18,371 bases of DNA from JBLFWJ01 sp047611425 (GTDB lineage: Bacteria; Bacteroidota; Bacteroidia; UBA10329). Each line of letters opens with the position of its first letter. Position 1 is the first letter of the stretch. The position numbers were made by a program, and so were the translations under genes. The DNA is taken from contig JBLFWJ010000052.1 in NCBI GenBank assembly GCA_047611425.1, forward strand, positions 1 to 18,371, read 5' to 3'. A model generated the notes under the pieces. The model was not told the DNA's origin, did no database searches, and worked only from the letters and a program-made list of their open reading frames with translations. Below, in pieces: positions 1 to 7,847 of this stretch.

Positions 1-198
1 TTAATGATTCCCCCGCAGCATGCCAGTAAAACTCAAATTCATTTCTGAAACATTTGGTTTTACTAGGTTTAATAAATCCTCCGCCTCGTTCTTCGGCACC
101 TCCTTTAAAAAGGAGGAATGGCGACAGTTCCCCCTTGAAAAGGGGGTGCCCGAAGGGTGGGGGATTTTTTACTGGTATGCTGCAGGGGAATCATTTTT
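1..198. repeat. Nested palindromic REP/MITE-like element
   Basis: Seen in the sequence: positions 3-31 and 167-195 are inverted copies of each other with 27 of 29 bases matching. Between them lie two related hairpins in opposite orientation. The first has arms CCTCCTTT (99-106) and AAAGGAGG (109-116). The second has arms CCCCCTT (130-136) and AAGGGGG (140-146). Outside the hairpins, the segment from about 74 (aaatcctccgcc) is the inverted counterpart of the one ending near 170 (gggtgggggattt). GC-rich paired hairpins of this kind are known as dispersed intergenic repeats in Bacteroidota. The right arm overlaps the stop codon and last codons of the neighbouring gene. The left arm may continue beyond the window, so the true boundary is unknown. 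No transposase is present. Confidence 0.7.
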
Positions 199-996
199 AT
201 TTTTCAAGTATTCTGAGGTGATTCTGTAAAACTCATTGACCTGTTCTAGTCGATTCTCATTGATGCTGGACATCGGTAATATGCATCCTTCCCAATTGTC
301 TGTAATCCAACGGGCACCTTCAATTAGTGGTGCATCCGAGTAGTCAATTTTCCGATCTTTGTACCATCCGTATATGTAGAAATAAGGTTCTGGCACCATT
401 TCATCTGCTGGATTAAAACCCGCCCCAATTGATCGGTCTCCTTCTCCATCTGATTCATGAAGAATATGATATGTTCCAGTATCGAAATGATGTGGCCAAA
501 TGTTGATGTCCGATTCAATTCCGATCTTCCCAATCAGTTCTTGAAACGCTTGATTGGCCAAGGTTCGATAATCAACCCAGCTCTTTAAAATGCTTTCACT
601 TGGTTTGGAGAAAGCATCAAATCTATAGAGGTCAGAAGCAGGCAATTCGTAGTGTAGACTCAAATCCAATTCACCTTTTGATCCAGCGTCCTCCAACCAT
701 TTCTTCCATGGTTCAACAGTTTGCATGTAGGTTAGGCCATTCAATTCCACTCTGTCTAGTTCAATTCCATTTTTATTAATGCCGAACGAGAAAGCTACTG
801 GATCAACGAATATTGAATAACGGTTTCCATTCAATTCAAGGGCACGTCCTACGATGTGGTTTTTCGTTGTGTCCCACTTTGCTGTAGTATGACTGTCATC
901 CGGGTTTGGCGCAACGAAATTCTTCCCGGTCAGGGAGATTATTTGACTGGCAACATGAAGTTGGGCTTCCGCCTTAATGTATTCTTCTGTGTTCAT
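169..996 (-). CDS. DUF5996-like protein, last gene of the egt cluster
   Basis: A 275-residue soluble protein with no signal peptide or membrane segment, starting at ATG (996). The C-terminal half has the pattern remembered for DUF5996 proteins: a WPHHFD segment (about residues 168-173), then a G-F-N-P-A-D-E and PEPYFYIYGW stretch, then W-I-T-D-N-W-E-G-C-I-L-P. The N-terminal half is not recognised. The biochemical function of the family is unknown to me. The gene lies 77 bp downstream of egtD on the same strand, so it may be co-transcribed with the ergothioneine genes. Its last eight codons (N-D-S-P-A-A-Y-Q, stop TAA) lie within the right arm of a palindromic element, so the native C-terminus may have been replaced by repeat sequence. 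Family assignment is by motif memory only. Confidence 0.75.
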   Translation of the reverse strand: MNTEEYIKAEAQLHVASQIISLTGKNFVAPNPDDSHTTAKWDTTKNHIVGRALELNGNRYSIFVDPVAFSFGINKNGIELDRVELNGLTYMQTVEPWKKWLEDAGSKGELDLSLHYELPASDLYRFDAFSKPSESILKSWVDYRTLANQAFQELIGKIGIESDINIWPHHFDTGTYHILHESDGEGDRSIGAGFNPADEMVPEPYFYIYGWYKDRKIDYSDAPLIEGARWITDNWEGCILPMSSINENRLEQVNEFYRITSEYLKNKNDSPAAYQ

Positions 997-1073
997 TATC
1001 GATTGTCATTTATGTTTCGCATTCAGTCGAAGAGAATCCATTTCCCTGACAACCAATGAAGTGCTCAGGCTGA

Positions 1074-2018
1074 TTAAGCCTTTACAAAAAGTGAATCGCT
1101 GAAATATTTCTTGCTATCCAAGAAGTGCTGTTCGAACTTAAACCCTGCTTGTTCTCCTATTTGTTCTATACCCGACAGGGAGTACTTCTTAGATAATTCA
1201 GCCCAGATGAGTTCGTGAGCATTAAAATGGAATGATTTCCCAGTAGCATCAATTTTCACTTCTTGGTCTTCTAAACTGACCAAATAGCTCCGTACATCTC
1301 CCGTATCCGGATTGTAAAAGCTGTAATAATCGAATTGATCCAAATTGAAGTTTCCTCCCAATTCTCGGTTGATTCGGCTAAGAAGATTCATGTTGAATCG
1401 TTTTGTGATTCCTGCTGGATCCTGGTATGCGTTTCGAATCAAGTTCGGATCTTTCATTAAGTCGAACCCTACCATTAACAGGTCATTTATGCGCATATGC
1501 TGGTTAATGTGCTTCAGAAGATCCAAGGCCCATTCTGGTTTGAAATTTCCAATGTTTGACCCGAGGAAGAGAATGATACTTGGACAGTTTTGCTCTGCCT
1601 CAATCTTGTCCATCATTTCAAAATAATCACCCACTTGAGGGTTCATTTTTAAGTCAGGTAAAGACGTTTGCATGCCTTCAACCAAAAGGTTGATTGCTTC
1701 TTCAGAAATATCTATTGGAACATAAGTGAAGTCCGCACCTGAGGTCAATAAGTTCCTCAATAACTCCTTGGTTTTCAGTCCGTCACCAGCTCCCAGTTCT
1801 ATAATGTTGAAGTGACCCGTAAACCCAGTCGCTTCAAGAATCTCAACTGCCCGATTTTGCATGATGTCCATCTCGCAACCGGTGAGATAGTATTCAGGCA
1901 TGGCCATAATCTCCTGAAAGATTCTGCTGCCTTCATCATCATAATGATACTTGGACGAAAGATATTTCGGTTCAGCCGATAATCCCTCTGCTACTTCTTC
2001 TGCAAACGTTTTTTCCAT
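1074..2018 (-). CDS. egtD: L-histidine N-alpha-methyltransferase (EgtD)
   Basis: Expected to trimethylate the alpha-amino group of histidine with three SAM molecules, giving hercynine, the first step of ergothioneine synthesis. The protein is 314 residues from the ATG at 2018. Seen: the EgtD N-terminal signature (Y-H-Y-D-D-E-G-S about 24-31, PEYYLTG 41-47), the SAM loop ELGAGDG (74-80), FLGSNIGNF (151-159), an AYQDPAGIT segment (197-205), and an E-L-S triad near 274-276. That triad corresponds to the mycobacterial Glu282/Ser284 pair that holds the histidine imidazole (numbering from memory). The frame stays open upstream to 2165, but that would overlap the end of egtB and add 49 unrelated residues, so the internal ATG is preferred. 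It begins 43 bp after the egtB stop, consistent with an operon. Confidence 0.93.
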   Translation of the reverse strand: MEKTFAEEVAEGLSAEPKYLSSKYHYDDEGSRIFQEIMAMPEYYLTGCEMDIMQNRAVEILEATGFTGHFNIIELGAGDGLKTKELLRNLLTSGADFTYVPIDISEEAINLLVEGMQTSLPDLKMNPQVGDYFEMMDKIEAEQNCPSIILFLGSNIGNFKPEWALDLLKHINQHMRINDLLMVGFDLMKDPNLIRNAYQDPAGITKRFNMNLLSRINRELGGNFNLDQFDYYSFYNPDTGDVRSYLVSLEDQEVKIDATGKSFHFNAHELIWAELSKKYSLSGIEQIGEQAGFKFEQHFLDSKKYFSDSLFVKA

Positions 2019-2061
2019 TCTTATTATGGTTGGGGCTTTCCGAGGAACGCCCGTACAGTTT

Positions 2062-3210
2062 TTATCGTGCCAACCGTATTCCGCTGAACTGCCACTGAAA
2101 ATGTGGGTGGAAGAAATTACGGTAGGTACTTCGGCAATGTCCATTGGGTGTTGCCACTGAACCACCTCTTAGAACCATTTGATTGATCATGAATTTACCA
2201 TTGTATTCCCCAATCGCTCCCAGTGCTTTCCTGTATCCAGGGTAGGGGAGATAGGCGCTGTTCGTCCACTCCCAACGCTGGCCGTGAGCTAATTGTTTAG
2301 AGGCCGCTTCCCATTCAAATTCAGTAGGTAATCTAAACCCTTTCCATGCTGCAAAGGCAGCTGCTTCGTAAAAGGAAACGTGGCAAAGAATTGCACGTGG
2401 GTCGACCTTCATCGACCCACCCAACGTAAAGTGATGCCACTCGCCATCAACTTTTTTCCAATACAAGGGAGATTCTATTTTATTCTTTTGAACCCAAATC
2501 CAGCCTTCATCCAGCCAAAAGTTGAAGTCTTGGTATCCGTCATTTTCTATGAATTCTATAAACTCACCATTTGTAATCAAGCTTTTGCTGATCTCGAAAT
2601 CGTGGAGGTAGACTTTGTGTCTAGTTAGCTCATTATCGAAACAGAATCCTTCTCCTTCAAACCCAATTTCGTAAACACCGTTAGGCATTGTAACCCAACC
2701 ATCTTCTAAATTTTCAGAATTGATGAGAGCTCCATTTAGCTTGTGAATACCGTCTGGTTTCTTTTCACTTAGATTGAACTTCAGGTCAGTAATTAGCAAC
2801 TCCTGATGCTGTTGCTCGTGGTTCAATCCAACTTCAAATAGTCCAGTTATCTCTTTCGAAAAAACACTTTCCAAGAGAAGGTTCATATGTTCATCAACAT
2901 ACTTTCTATAGGCGTAAATCTCTTCTACAGAAATGTCGATTTCGCCACGCTTGTCGCGTTGGGTTCGGTCACCAACGTTGTTGTAGTAACTGTTGAAGAT
3001 GAATGCGCAATCTTCGCTGAATCGCTTATAACCGCTGAGGTATTGGCTTAGAATGAACTCCTCGTAAAACCAAGTGGTGTGGCCCAATTGCCACTTCGCA
3101 GGACTGGCATGAAGTACTACTTGTGCGTTATAATCTTCAGGTGCCAACGGTTGGCAAATCTCTTCAGATCGGGCTCTAACTTTGGTAAATGTCTCTAGAA
3201 GTGAGGTCAC
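2062..3210 (-). CDS. egtB: Ergothioneine sulfoxide synthase (EgtB type)
   Basis: A non-heme iron enzyme expected to join hercynine to a thiol (cysteine or gamma-glutamylcysteine) using O2, forming the sulfoxide intermediate of ergothioneine. The 382 residues contain an N-terminal DinB-like domain and a C-terminal formylglycine-generating-enzyme-like fold (about 165-382). Likely iron ligands are His44 (in GHTTWFYEEF) and His131/His135 (in HEQQHQE, the HxxxHxE motif). A Tyr75-Tyr76 pair (FNSYYNNVGDR) sits where the Chloracidobacterium-type EgtB has Tyr93-Tyr94, with the same offset from the first His ligand (from memory). That favours the cysteine-using type, and no egtA or egtC is present here. 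The C-terminus has RWEWTNSAY, LRGGS and FSGIRLAR. The start is GTG at 3210, because no in-frame ATG exists before residue 109. It lies 32 bp after the DUF4249 gene. Confidence 0.93.
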   Translation of the reverse strand: MTSLLETFTKVRARSEEICQPLAPEDYNAQVVLHASPAKWQLGHTTWFYEEFILSQYLSGYKRFSEDCAFIFNSYYNNVGDRTQRDKRGEIDISVEEIYAYRKYVDEHMNLLLESVFSKEITGLFEVGLNHEQQHQELLITDLKFNLSEKKPDGIHKLNGALINSENLEDGWVTMPNGVYEIGFEGEGFCFDNELTRHKVYLHDFEISKSLITNGEFIEFIENDGYQDFNFWLDEGWIWVQKNKIESPLYWKKVDGEWHHFTLGGSMKVDPRAILCHVSFYEAAAFAAWKGFRLPTEFEWEAASKQLAHGQRWEWTNSAYLPYPGYRKALGAIGEYNGKFMINQMVLRGGSVATPNGHCRSTYRNFFHPHFQWQFSGIRLAR

Positions 3211-3242
3211 GCTTCTAAAGTCGGATTTTTATTTGAGTTGAA

Positions 3243-4055
3243 TCAAGGTATAACAATACCCGATATCCTTGAGCGATTGTAAACAGTGAAGCTTCCTAAA
3301 CCGCCACTCAAATTGGTGATTGGGTTGTAGGGTGTAGCAGAAGAAAATCCACCATCCGAGGCAATATCCGCCAGCGTTTCGAAGTAATCGTAGCCACTCC
3401 GGTCAATGGTCCAAAGTTCCATATCAACTGAATCTCCTTCAAACACATTTCGCGATCGGTAGCGATACGACCTTTCGTTTCCGTTTGTTAAATCATCAGT
3501 TAAGGCAACGAAAGTCTTGTCAACGGTGTCGTTTACGGTCATTATTAGTCGATAGAAATTTTCAACATTTCCAGGGTCTTGGAATACAACGCTGGTTCTG
3601 TATTTGGTTCTTTCTTGCGCGTTCCCTCCTGGTCCGCCACCGCCACCGCCAAATTCATTTTCTTCAAAAAGGATTGAATCCAATGTTATCTGAGGATTTA
3701 AAAAGGAAGTTGCAGTAATTAGTTCATCACCGCGTGTCACGTTCAGCTCGTAAGTGTTTCCATCTATAAGAGGGAAGCTTTGCAAAAAGTAAATACCGCT
3801 GTCTAGTTCGGTAAAGGTGCCTTCAATACCGTTCTGATCTTTAAGGGTGGCTAAAGCACCACTGACTCTTGCCAATCCTTCGGCATCTGTAAATCGGCCG
3901 CTTTCAGAGATAAAAATGACATGAAAGGAATCTTGAGCACAAATGCTGGCATCAATTACAGTTTTTGGATCTGCCGTATTCAGATCAACTTCTATCACCT
4001 TTTCACAGGCAATCAATGAAAGGATGACAAGTGGTATGAAATGTAGTTTTCTCAT
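3243..4055 (-). CDS. DUF4249 lipoprotein, partner of the TonB receptor
   Basis: A 270-residue lipoprotein: the signal ends in LSLIAC with the acylated Cys at residue 17. DUF4249 proteins are typically encoded next to TonB-dependent receptors with carboxypeptidase-regulatory-like domains. By position they are thought to act as surface accessory proteins, somewhat like SusD beside SusC, although their ligands are unknown. Seen: an E-K-V-I-E-V-D-L start to the mature protein, typical of the family; a beta-rich N-terminal half; a run of six glycines followed by PGG (about residues 136-144); and a Y-R-Y-R-S-R segment. The ATG (4055) is 3 bp after the receptor's TGA, so the two are almost certainly co-transcribed and perhaps translationally coupled. 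It ends in TGA, and egtB follows 32 bp later with no terminator hairpin between. Confidence 0.88.
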   Translation of the reverse strand: MRKLHFIPLVILSLIACEKVIEVDLNTADPKTVIDASICAQDSFHVIFISESGRFTDAEGLARVSGALATLKDQNGIEGTFTELDSGIYFLQSFPLIDGNTYELNVTRGDELITATSFLNPQITLDSILFEENEFGGGGGGPGGNAQERTKYRTSVVFQDPGNVENFYRLIMTVNDTVDKTFVALTDDLTNGNERSYRYRSRNVFEGDSVDMELWTIDRSGYDYFETLADIASDGGFSSATPYNPITNLSGGLGSFTVYNRSRISGIVIP

Positions 4056-4058
4056 ATC

Positions 4059-6392
4059 TCAGAATTTGAAATTCCATGTAAATGATGGAACGATAGAAAA
4101 TAATGATAGCTGAACCGCTTCGGTCGTTCCAGGATTATCCTCAGATTCCTGAAACGTAATACTGTAAGCGTTCTCCCGTGCATAAGCGTTGTAAACGGAA
4201 AGACTAAAGTCAGACTGGAATCGCCTCTTCTTTTTGCTGTGTAGTGTGACACTAAAATCCAATCGGTGATAGTCAGGCATTCTATACCCGTTTCTTTCTG
4301 TATAATATGGAATGGGCTTGCCTTCAATTACGTACACTCCGCTAGGAAATGTAACCGCATTACCCGTATAGTAAATCCAGTTTGCCGAAATTGTCCATCG
4401 TTTGGTAGGACGATAACTCAATACAATGGCTAGGTCATGGGTTCTATCCTGGCGAGCTGCGAAATACTTTCCATCATTCACGAAATCAATCTTACGCTCC
4501 GTGCGCGACAGTGTGTAAGAAATCCACCCGGTAAACTTTCCTTTCTTTTTCCTTAAAAGAAATTCGCCACCAAAGGATCGACCTGAGCCAAAGGCCAATT
4601 GAGATTCAACTTTCTTATTTAATAGTAGGTCGGCTCCGTTCTCGTAATCAACAACATTATACATGTCTTTGTAATAGCCTTCTACCGATAACTCAAATTT
4701 GTCTTTGAAAAGGTTTTGAAAGAAGCCGACAGAATACTGATCGGAGTATTGTGGTTTGATTATCGGGCTACTTGGAAGCCAAACATCTGTTGGTGTGCTT
4801 GCCGTAGAATTGGAAAGAAGATGGTTGTACTGATACATTCTATGATAGGATGCTTTAACCGATGTTGATTGCGTAAAGGCGTAGCTTAAACTAGCTCGAG
4901 GCTCAACCCCGAAATAGGTGTTTATGTGATCTAGATTTCCATATTCAGTGGAATCGATAATGTCATTATTGTCGTTGTAATCGTAAAGCGTTGCCGGTCC
5001 GAAGCGATTGAAAACCGAGAACCTTAAACCATATTTGGCAGTCAGTTTTTTGGTGATCTTTTGTTCGTTACTTACATACGCAGCGGACTCAGTAGCGTAA
5101 GCTTGATCAAGAATGATTGTGTTGAGACTTGTGCTGCCAGTTGCTTCCAAACTACCTGGGCTGTAGTTGTGAAGGATGGCATTTACTCCAAACTTCAACG
5201 TGTTTTTGGGATTTAAATAGTAAGTCAAATCTTCCTTCAAGTTGAAATCCTGAATACCCGCCCCAATCTTAAATTCTGAACCAGATGGGCTGATTGTGAT
5301 TGCATAATCATAGTTGCTGTATATGAAAGAAGTGTTGGAGAATAGCCGTTCGTTAAACACGTGGTTCCATCTTAATGTGCCAGTTCCATTTCCCCATTCG
5401 AATCCAAAATTGGCGACTCCCAGTACATCTCTTCCAAAGTAACCCGAAAGGAAAATTCGGTTTTTATCATTGATCCGATAATTGACTTTAGCGTTTAAAT
5501 CATAGAAGTAGAGCTTGGTACCAGTAGCGTTTCTGTCGAAAATCGGTAAGAAAACATCAGCGTAAGTTCTTCTTCCACTAACGATAAAGGAGCCTCGATC
5601 TTTCACGATTGGACCTTCAACGGTAAGTCGGGCTGAGATTAGTCCAATTCCGCCTGAAAATCCGTGGCGCTTCATGTTTCCGTCATTCATGTGAATATCC
5701 ATTACCGAAGCCGATCTTCCTCCATATTCTGCGGGAATACCAGATTTGTACATGGCCACATCTTTAATCGCATCAGAATTAAAAACGGAGAAGAATCCCA
5801 ATAAATGGGAAGGATTGTAAACAGGAGCTTCATCCAGAAGAATTAGATTCTGATCGATGTTTCCACCTCGTACAAAAAAACCTGCATTACCCTCTCCAGC
5901 CGAACTAATGCCTGGCATTAATTGAATGGATTTCATTACATCCTTCTCTCCGAAAAGAACTGGAACTTCATTCAATTCCTTGATGTCCATTTTGACCACA
6001 CCAATGTCTGTATTGGTAATGTTCTCGTTGTTCCTCGTTGCCTGAATTACCACTTCTTGCATATCTACCGAAGCGGTTTTCAATTCTAGGTTGTAGGTGA
6101 GGCTTTTTTGTAGGTCGAACTCAATCGTGTCCGTAGCAAAGCCGATATATGAATAAACGATATTGTGTTTACCCGCTGGAAGCGTTAAGGAATAGAAGCC
6201 GTAAACGTTTGTTACCGTTCCTGCTGTCGCCACCGGATCGACAATTGAAACGCCAATAAGCTCTTCGCCTGTGTTACCATCTTGGACGTTTCCACTAATC
6301 GTGAATTTTTCTTGGGAGCTGGCTGAAAGAGAAATCAGTACAGCAATTAGGCTCAAACAAAACCTAAATAATCGAGGGATCTTGACCATCAT
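4059..6392 (-). CDS. TonB-dependent receptor with CarboxypepD_reg-like domain
   Basis: An outer-membrane active transporter of 777 residues. It has a signal peptide (about 1-27, ending S-A-S-S-Q), then a carboxypeptidase-regulatory-like beta-sandwich (about 29-105, with GVSIVDP and G-F-Y-S-L-T-L-P-A-G). Next comes a plug domain (about 110-240) with EVVIQATR, P-G-I-S-S-A-G-E-G-N-A-G-F-F-V-R-G-G, and SGIPAEYGGR. The 22-strand barrel ends in aromatic strand SFTWNFKF, with the terminal Phe expected by the BAM machinery. The start is a double ATG (6392 and 6389). Substrate cannot be read from sequence. The tight linkage to DUF4249, EgtB and EgtD makes a histidine-derived betaine, thiol or related compound a reasonable but untested guess. 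Confidence 0.92.
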   Translation of the reverse strand: MMVKIPRLFRFCLSLIAVLISLSASSQEKFTISGNVQDGNTGEELIGVSIVDPVATAGTVTNVYGFYSLTLPAGKHNIVYSYIGFATDTIEFDLQKSLTYNLELKTASVDMQEVVIQATRNNENITNTDIGVVKMDIKELNEVPVLFGEKDVMKSIQLMPGISSAGEGNAGFFVRGGNIDQNLILLDEAPVYNPSHLLGFFSVFNSDAIKDVAMYKSGIPAEYGGRSASVMDIHMNDGNMKRHGFSGGIGLISARLTVEGPIVKDRGSFIVSGRRTYADVFLPIFDRNATGTKLYFYDLNAKVNYRINDKNRIFLSGYFGRDVLGVANFGFEWGNGTGTLRWNHVFNERLFSNTSFIYSNYDYAITISPSGSEFKIGAGIQDFNLKEDLTYYLNPKNTLKFGVNAILHNYSPGSLEATGSTSLNTIILDQAYATESAAYVSNEQKITKKLTAKYGLRFSVFNRFGPATLYDYNDNNDIIDSTEYGNLDHINTYFGVEPRASLSYAFTQSTSVKASYHRMYQYNHLLSNSTASTPTDVWLPSSPIIKPQYSDQYSVGFFQNLFKDKFELSVEGYYKDMYNVVDYENGADLLLNKKVESQLAFGSGRSFGGEFLLRKKKGKFTGWISYTLSRTERKIDFVNDGKYFAARQDRTHDLAIVLSYRPTKRWTISANWIYYTGNAVTFPSGVYVIEGKPIPYYTERNGYRMPDYHRLDFSVTLHSKKKRRFQSDFSLSVYNAYARENAYSITFQESEDNPGTTEAVQLSLFSIVPSFTWNFKF

Positions 6393-6424
6393 TTATTGTA
6401 TTCGGTGGTGCAAACAATTTAGCA

Positions 6425-6439
6425 GCGCAAATATTGCGC
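6425..6439 (-). promoter_or_regulatory. Inverted repeat with -7-like sequence upstream of the TonB receptor
   Basis: Perfect inverted repeat GCGCAA-ATA-TTGCGC, 33-47 bp upstream of the receptor start. On the minus strand its centre reads AATATTTG, one base off the Bacteroidota -7 consensus TAnnTTTG. No convincing -33 box is seen. It could be a promoter with an overlapping operator, or chance. Confidence 0.3.
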
Positions 6440-6655
6440 GATGGATTGAATGATTTGCTTAAAACTTTAGAAGGTTTGTTAAAAATGGTTTGCTAATACT
6501 CGACAGATGTTTTTATCAACTGACATCTCGATTTGCTTGGAGGTATAAACTCTGACCCAATGTTAAATGTTCCTCTGAGCTGCGAAATTTCAATTCTTTG
6601 TATAAACGATAACCTGAAGAAGCCGTACTCAATCTTTGAACTCAACCTAATTAGC

Positions 6656-7765
6656 TCATTTTGTTAAAGTGGAAGGAGGTGGAGAAGATCTTTTCTTCAA
6701 CCGGGCGTTCCTTTTCTCATACCGGACCTCACGATCTCGGATCCACTTTACGTATGTAGGAAAGTCTAATTCGGAAATACCACCAGACCGAGTCCGGCCA
6801 ATAATTTTTCTGACAGGTATGCTTGGAACAGGATTAATGTCAATGTCGAAAAGGTCCGTGAGGGTAACACCTGACCCTGTTGTCTCAGGTACAGTCAGCG
6901 AAATAGGTTTGGAAGGGCTATCGAAATACGAAGCGTGGCTAGGAATTAACCATGGTTCAAGTGTGCCGTACGTATCGAAATACTTGGCCAATAGAAATCG
7001 ATTGCTTGGCAAGGATACCCTTCTCCACCACAAACCGCGTACGTCATCCATTGCCTTGGTTGTGGCATCGCTTGATGTAACGGGGTCATACAAATCGAAT
7101 AGCTCGTTAATCTCCTTATTCATGTTTGTAAGGAAGTCACCATCACGTTTCAAGGCTCGGTATCCTACAAATGTGCCTAACAAGTTGGAGTAATTATCCT
7201 CTGGTGAGAAGGCTGATTGTTTCTCATGGATTGGCCAGAAAGTAGGAACACCGAAATAAGTTCTGATTTCATGCCAAACCGACATTTCATGACTAATCCG
7301 CTGTGCGAGTCTCAGGATGTCGTCATCGCTCAGTTCTGCACCTTTTAGTAAAAGATCAATTTGTCTTTTACCTCCTTCACGAACAGTTTCAATTGTTGTG
7401 TCGGTACCAAGGCTATTGGAAATATGCCAAGCGAAAAAAGCCACTAGATCGGCATTATCTCGGATATGACCTAAGTCTATAAAGCCACCGTGATTTGAGT
7501 AAATGATTCCGTTTCCTTCCTGATCATCGCCATAGAAAACGTGGTTCCCTAAATGCTCTACAGAAGTGATATACCCCATATGTACAGGCATCCAGAAGAC
7601 CGGTGCGTCATACCCAAAATTGCAGCATTGCCGTATCATTCTACCAAATGGTTGAATGTCAACAGTTTCGAGCTTTTCGCGTATAGACTGGCCATTTGCA
7701 AATTGCAAAAGCCCAGTGATTACAATCAAAAGGGTAGTTACGGTCGATTTTTTAAGAGAGACCAA
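6656..7765 (-). CDS. Secreted DUF4056 domain protein
   Basis: A 369-residue protein with a signal peptide (about 1-26, ending FANGQ). It carries the motifs I associate with DUF4056: a Cys-Cys near the mature N-terminus (RQCCNFGYD, 45-53), GGFIDLGHIRDNAD (93-106), SVWHEIRTYFG (162-172) and SAFSPEDNYSNLLG (184-197). The conserved His, Asp and Glu residues (GHIRD, WHE, SPED) could form a metal or catalytic site, but no activity is known to me. The Lys/Arg-rich tail is unusual. The start is TTG at 7765: an in-frame TAG lies 21 bp upstream, and no Met occurs in the signal peptide. Downstream of the cyclophilin gene on the same strand, with an 82-bp gap. The function in this organism is unknown. 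Confidence 0.85.
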   Translation of the reverse strand: MVSLKKSTVTTLLIVITGLLQFANGQSIREKLETVDIQPFGRMIRQCCNFGYDAPVFWMPVHMGYITSVEHLGNHVFYGDDQEGNGIIYSNHGGFIDLGHIRDNADLVAFFAWHISNSLGTDTTIETVREGGKRQIDLLLKGAELSDDDILRLAQRISHEMSVWHEIRTYFGVPTFWPIHEKQSAFSPEDNYSNLLGTFVGYRALKRDGDFLTNMNKEINELFDLYDPVTSSDATTKAMDDVRGLWWRRVSLPSNRFLLAKYFDTYGTLEPWLIPSHASYFDSPSKPISLTVPETTGSGVTLTDLFDIDINPVPSIPVRKIIGRTRSGGISELDFPTYVKWIRDREVRYEKRNARLKKRSSPPPSTLTK

Positions 7766-7847
7766 TGTGTTCCGAGTTTCAGATTGCTAAGAAACGGATT
7801 TTCAGAATTGAGATTTTGAGTTGAATCAAATTCGACTATGGGAATAT

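Larger units (their letters stand above)
169..6392 (-). other. Predicted five-gene transcription unit (uptake pair plus ergothioneine genes)
   Basis: Five consecutive minus-strand genes (TonB receptor, DUF4249 lipoprotein, egtB, egtD, DUF5996-like) are separated by 3, 32, 43 and 77 bp. I see no hairpin followed by a T run on the minus strand in any of these gaps. The unit is bounded upstream by a 263-bp gap (6393-6655), in which I see nothing beyond a short inverted repeat at 6425-6439. Downstream it is bounded by the palindromic element at 1-198, which could fold as a terminator. Co-transcription is an inference from spacing and strand. Confidence 0.6.

Noticed and set aside
20..229. Plus-strand open frame through the palindromic element
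   Set aside because: It is translated from the hairpin repeats and the antisense end of the DUF5996-like gene; composition and position mark it as a shadow.
2019..2165. Longer EgtD start at 2165 (49 extra residues)
   Set aside because: The extension overlaps the end of egtB in another frame and has no EgtD-like residues; the ATG at 2018 begins just before the conserved N-terminal region.
3232..7829. 15-bp exact repeat (tttgagttgaatcaa) at 3232-3246 and 7815-7829
   Set aside because: Both sites are AT-rich intergenic sequence near gene ends. One 15-mer match in 18 kb is close to chance expectation, and no further copies were seen.
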